Source: DASPJL01 sp035628645 (GTDB lineage: Bacteria; Bacteroidota; Bacteroidia; Cytophagales; Cyclobacteriaceae). From it: a DNA stretch of 14,048 bases. Shown in pieces: positions 13,765-14,048 of the stretch. The stretch spans positions 1 through 14,048 of the forward strand of contig DASPJL010000168.1 in NCBI GenBank assembly GCA_035628645.1, in the 5' to 3' direction. The translations under genes and the position numbers were made by a program. The notes beneath the pieces were generated by a model that worked only from the letters and a program-made list of their open reading frames with translations, did no database searches and had not been told where the DNA came from. How positions within the stretch are numbered: position 1 is the first letter of the stretch; each line of letters opens with the position of its first letter.

Positions 13765-13855
13765 TTGCAATTCGCGATCTCTTCTATATCACTCATGTCA
13801 ACTCAGTAATGGCGGCCAAATTCTGCATCCAAAAGTTCGACTCATCGCCAAACTG
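13705..13855. repeat. imperfect 42-bp direct repeat, two copies 109 bp apart
   Basis: Copies at 13705-13746 and 13814-13855 differ at 4 of 42 positions. Read on the minus strand, each encodes 14 codons of nearly the same peptide: QFGDDSNFSMQDLA and QFGDESNFWMQNLA. The 109-bp offset is not a multiple of three, so the copies lie in different frames of the same strand. This looks like a small coding duplication followed by divergence rather than an att or CRISPR repeat. Confidence 0.8.
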
Positions 13856-13897
13856 CATAGCTACCGTTTCTAAATATATAAATGTAATACTAGCCAT
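13793..13897 (-). CDS. short ORF, diverged copy of the neighbouring small protein
   Basis: A 34-codon frame from ATG 13895-13897 (an in-frame internal ATG begins MQFGDESNF). Its second half matches the start of the 13764 frame over 14 residues. The stop overlaps the start of an 11-codon frame (13761-13796), which in turn overlaps the 13764 start, so three short frames are chained by ATGA junctions. It may be a truncated duplicate and not an expressed gene. Confidence 0.25.
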   Translation of the reverse strand: MASITFIYLETVAMQFGDESNFWMQNLAAITELT

Positions 13898-13965
13898 CAG
13901 ATTTTAAACCTGTTATTTCAATATTTAGTGTATTGGCCCTGACAATTGGAAGATTGCATATTTCA

Positions 13966-14048
13966 CTACAAAAATCTTTTAATAGAAGCAATTGTAGTAT
14001 CCAATAACGGAGTAACATCGCCATTTGCGATTTGCTCATATTTTACTG
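13966..14048 (-). CDS. C-terminal end of a gene entering from the right edge
   Basis: The minus strand is open from the window edge to TAG at 13966-13968, giving 27 codons that read like protein (VKYEQIANGDVTPLLDT, then a helix ending IKRFL). The start lies outside the window. No family can be assigned from so short a piece. It could be further island cargo downstream of which the repeat region lies. Confidence 0.4.
   Translation of the reverse strand, partial: VKYEQIANGDVTPLLDTTIASIKRFL

Larger units (their letters stand above)
13484..14048. other. right-hand AT-rich region without an intact large gene
   Basis: After capP no large open frame continues to the window end. The region holds short minus-strand frames overlapping by ATGA, a coding direct repeat, one likely frameshifted small gene, and the tail of a minus-strand gene entering from the right, all listed separately. 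I see no clear intrinsic terminator behind capP, no tRNA, and no copy of the tRNA-Pro 3' end that would mark the other island border. Confidence 0.5.

Noticed and set aside
13705..13855. CRISPR array or attachment-site pair
   Set aside because: Only two imperfect copies, the repeat is longer than its function as a spacer array would need, and it encodes matching peptides; it bears no likeness to the tRNA-Pro 3' end.

Overview
The window reads as Bacteroidota DNA, probably Sphingobacteriia/Chitinophagia-like, although the genus is inference. The evidence is several close matches to the Bacteroidota promoter (TTTG, 19-21 nt, TAnnTTTG), weak or absent Shine-Dalgarno sites, a signal peptide ending FAQ, and a recombinase with a small partner ORF of a type I know from this phylum. 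The left end (1 to about 1270) looks like chromosomal backbone and is visibly more GC-rich. It holds the 5' part of an NhaD/citrate-type sodium:proton antiporter, a small lineage-specific protein and an intact tRNA-Pro(GGG) with its terminator. Everything to the right is AT-rich and looks like an integrated island whose left junction lies at the tRNA 3' end.

Island, left part (1170-4302, minus strand): a large serine recombinase whose reading frame runs through the terminator and the whole tRNA-Pro in antisense, a 70-aa partner protein in the same operon, and two exported or membrane-anchored accessory proteins, one with a CxxC...CxxxC zinc-binding pattern. Divergent from these is an XRE regulator (4420-4800) that appears to be transcribed leaderless and ends in a 33-bp perfect palindrome. 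Next comes a plus-strand operon (5003-7454) with a very good promoter. It encodes a 70-aa protein, a papain-like cysteine-peptidase-like protein (Q/C169/H281/D318) and an unrecognised 240-aa protein.

Island, right part (7547-13483): a type II CBASS-like anti-phage locus. Five minus-strand genes, overlapping or nearly so, encode in order: an OAS/cGAS-like CD-NTase, a Cap2-like E2-E1 fusion, a Cap3-like JAMM/JAB isopeptidase, a DUF6602 protein with a PD-(D/E)XK-like residue pattern, and a second nucleotidyltransferase with intact catalytic residues and a glycine-zipper N-terminus. Facing away from them is a CapH/CapP pair (HTH repressor plus ImmA/IrrE metallopeptidase), known to de-repress CBASS on DNA damage. 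The intergenic region holds back-to-back promoters with two inverted repeats that are candidate operators. No familiar CBASS effector (patatin, Cap4/SAVED nuclease, TIR) is present, so the last two genes are the effector candidates. This is the most interesting part of the window.

The right end (13484-14048) has no intact large gene. It holds a 42-bp imperfect direct repeat that encodes two related short peptides, a small frameshifted ORF, and the C-terminal end of a minus-strand gene that continues outside the window. No second copy of the tRNA 3' end is visible, so the right border of the island is probably beyond the window.
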